DNA from: Sandaracinaceae bacterium
GTDB taxonomy: Bacteria > Myxococcota_A > Polyangia > Polyangiales > Sandaracinaceae
DNA: 64,000 nucleotides
Direction of reading: 5' to 3'
Assembly (NCBI GenBank): GCA_040218145.1
Contig: JAVJQK010000122.1
Coordinates: forward strand, 186,001 to 250,000
Made by a program: the position numbers and the translations under genes. The notes under the pieces are model-generated. The model had not been told where the DNA came from, made no database searches, and worked only from the letters and a program-made list of their open reading frames with translations. Of the stretch, positions 63,923 to 64,000 are shown piece after piece (the stretch's first letter is position 1; each line of letters starts with the position of its first letter).

Positions 63923-64000
63923 GTGATCGGAAGGCTCCGCGGAGTGATCGCCGAACGCCTCCCCGACGGCTCCGCCATCGTGGACGTCGGGGGCGTCGGC
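63923..64000 (+). CDS. ruvA: RuvA, N-terminal start (partial)
   Basis: Starting with GTG at 63923, the last 26 codons read VIGRLRGVIAERLPDG then SAIVDVGGVG, the standard RuvA N-terminal OB-fold (compare MIGRLRG at the start and VDVGGVG of known RuvA). RuvA binds the Holliday junction that RuvC cuts. It runs off the window. It lies about 16 kb from ruvC, which is unusual. Confidence 0.85.
   Translation, partial: MIGRLRGVIAERLPDGSAIVDVGGVG

Overview
The window is high-GC, gene-dense DNA. It looks like the chromosome of a Myxococcota/Polyangia bacterium (Sandaracinus-type). Reasons: many Cys-rich lipoproteins, FG-GAP proteins ending in a Cys-Gly motif, hydrophobic helix and Arg cluster (MYXO-CTERM-like sorting tails), a lipoprotein starting GTETGNP, a TIGR02147-type regulator, a sigma-54 activator, and a Ser/Thr kinase fused to a receiver. 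All names are from reading the translations; no search was run. I see no tRNA, rRNA, CRISPR array, insertion sequence or phage gene.

1-13.7 kb is a metal-handling region. The end of a MerR regulator with the three mercury-binding cysteines faces a long minus-strand operon: His-rich lipoprotein, TolC-type outer-membrane protein, twin-arginine multicopper oxidase, sialidase-like/thioredoxin fusion, diheme cytochrome c and a second multicopper oxidase. Next come a ZIP-like/SO_0444-type permease fusion divergent from a Fur-family regulator, then a TonB-domain/TonB-dependent-receptor fusion with a lipoprotein. A shared operator-like sequence lies upstream of the permease/fur pair, the receptor, and a distant lipoprotein at 31.7 kb. 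I infer a zinc- or copper-responsive regulon.

13.7-25.5 kb holds surface and regulatory genes: FG-GAP proteins, a CurA-type reductase, a four-gene lipoprotein/PKD/TIGR02147 operon, a PKD-MauG-like cytochrome and a Fis-type response regulator. 25.9-34.7 kb holds a GT2 glycosyltransferase, a sigma-54 activator whose likely target (a YegP-repeat lipoprotein) has a near-consensus sigma-54 promoter and two phased upstream dyads, a kinase-like protein, a SMUG1-type uracil-DNA glycosylase and a serine hydrolase.

34.8-47.8 kb holds a von Willebrand A-type lipoprotein, other lipoproteins, a class V aminotransferase, PPK2, PurT, an amidase, YebC and RuvC. 47.8-64 kb contains a kinase-receiver protein divergent from an Hpt-receiver protein, a matrixin-like protease, a six-haem cytochrome, a 16-residue Cys-repeat protein, a patatin, an HEXXH (RiPP-type) enzyme in an operon with an SDR and an ABC1 kinase, a GMC oxidoreductase, TetR, Cys-rich lipoproteins, and the first codons of ruvA. 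ruvC and ruvA are therefore separated by about 16 kb.
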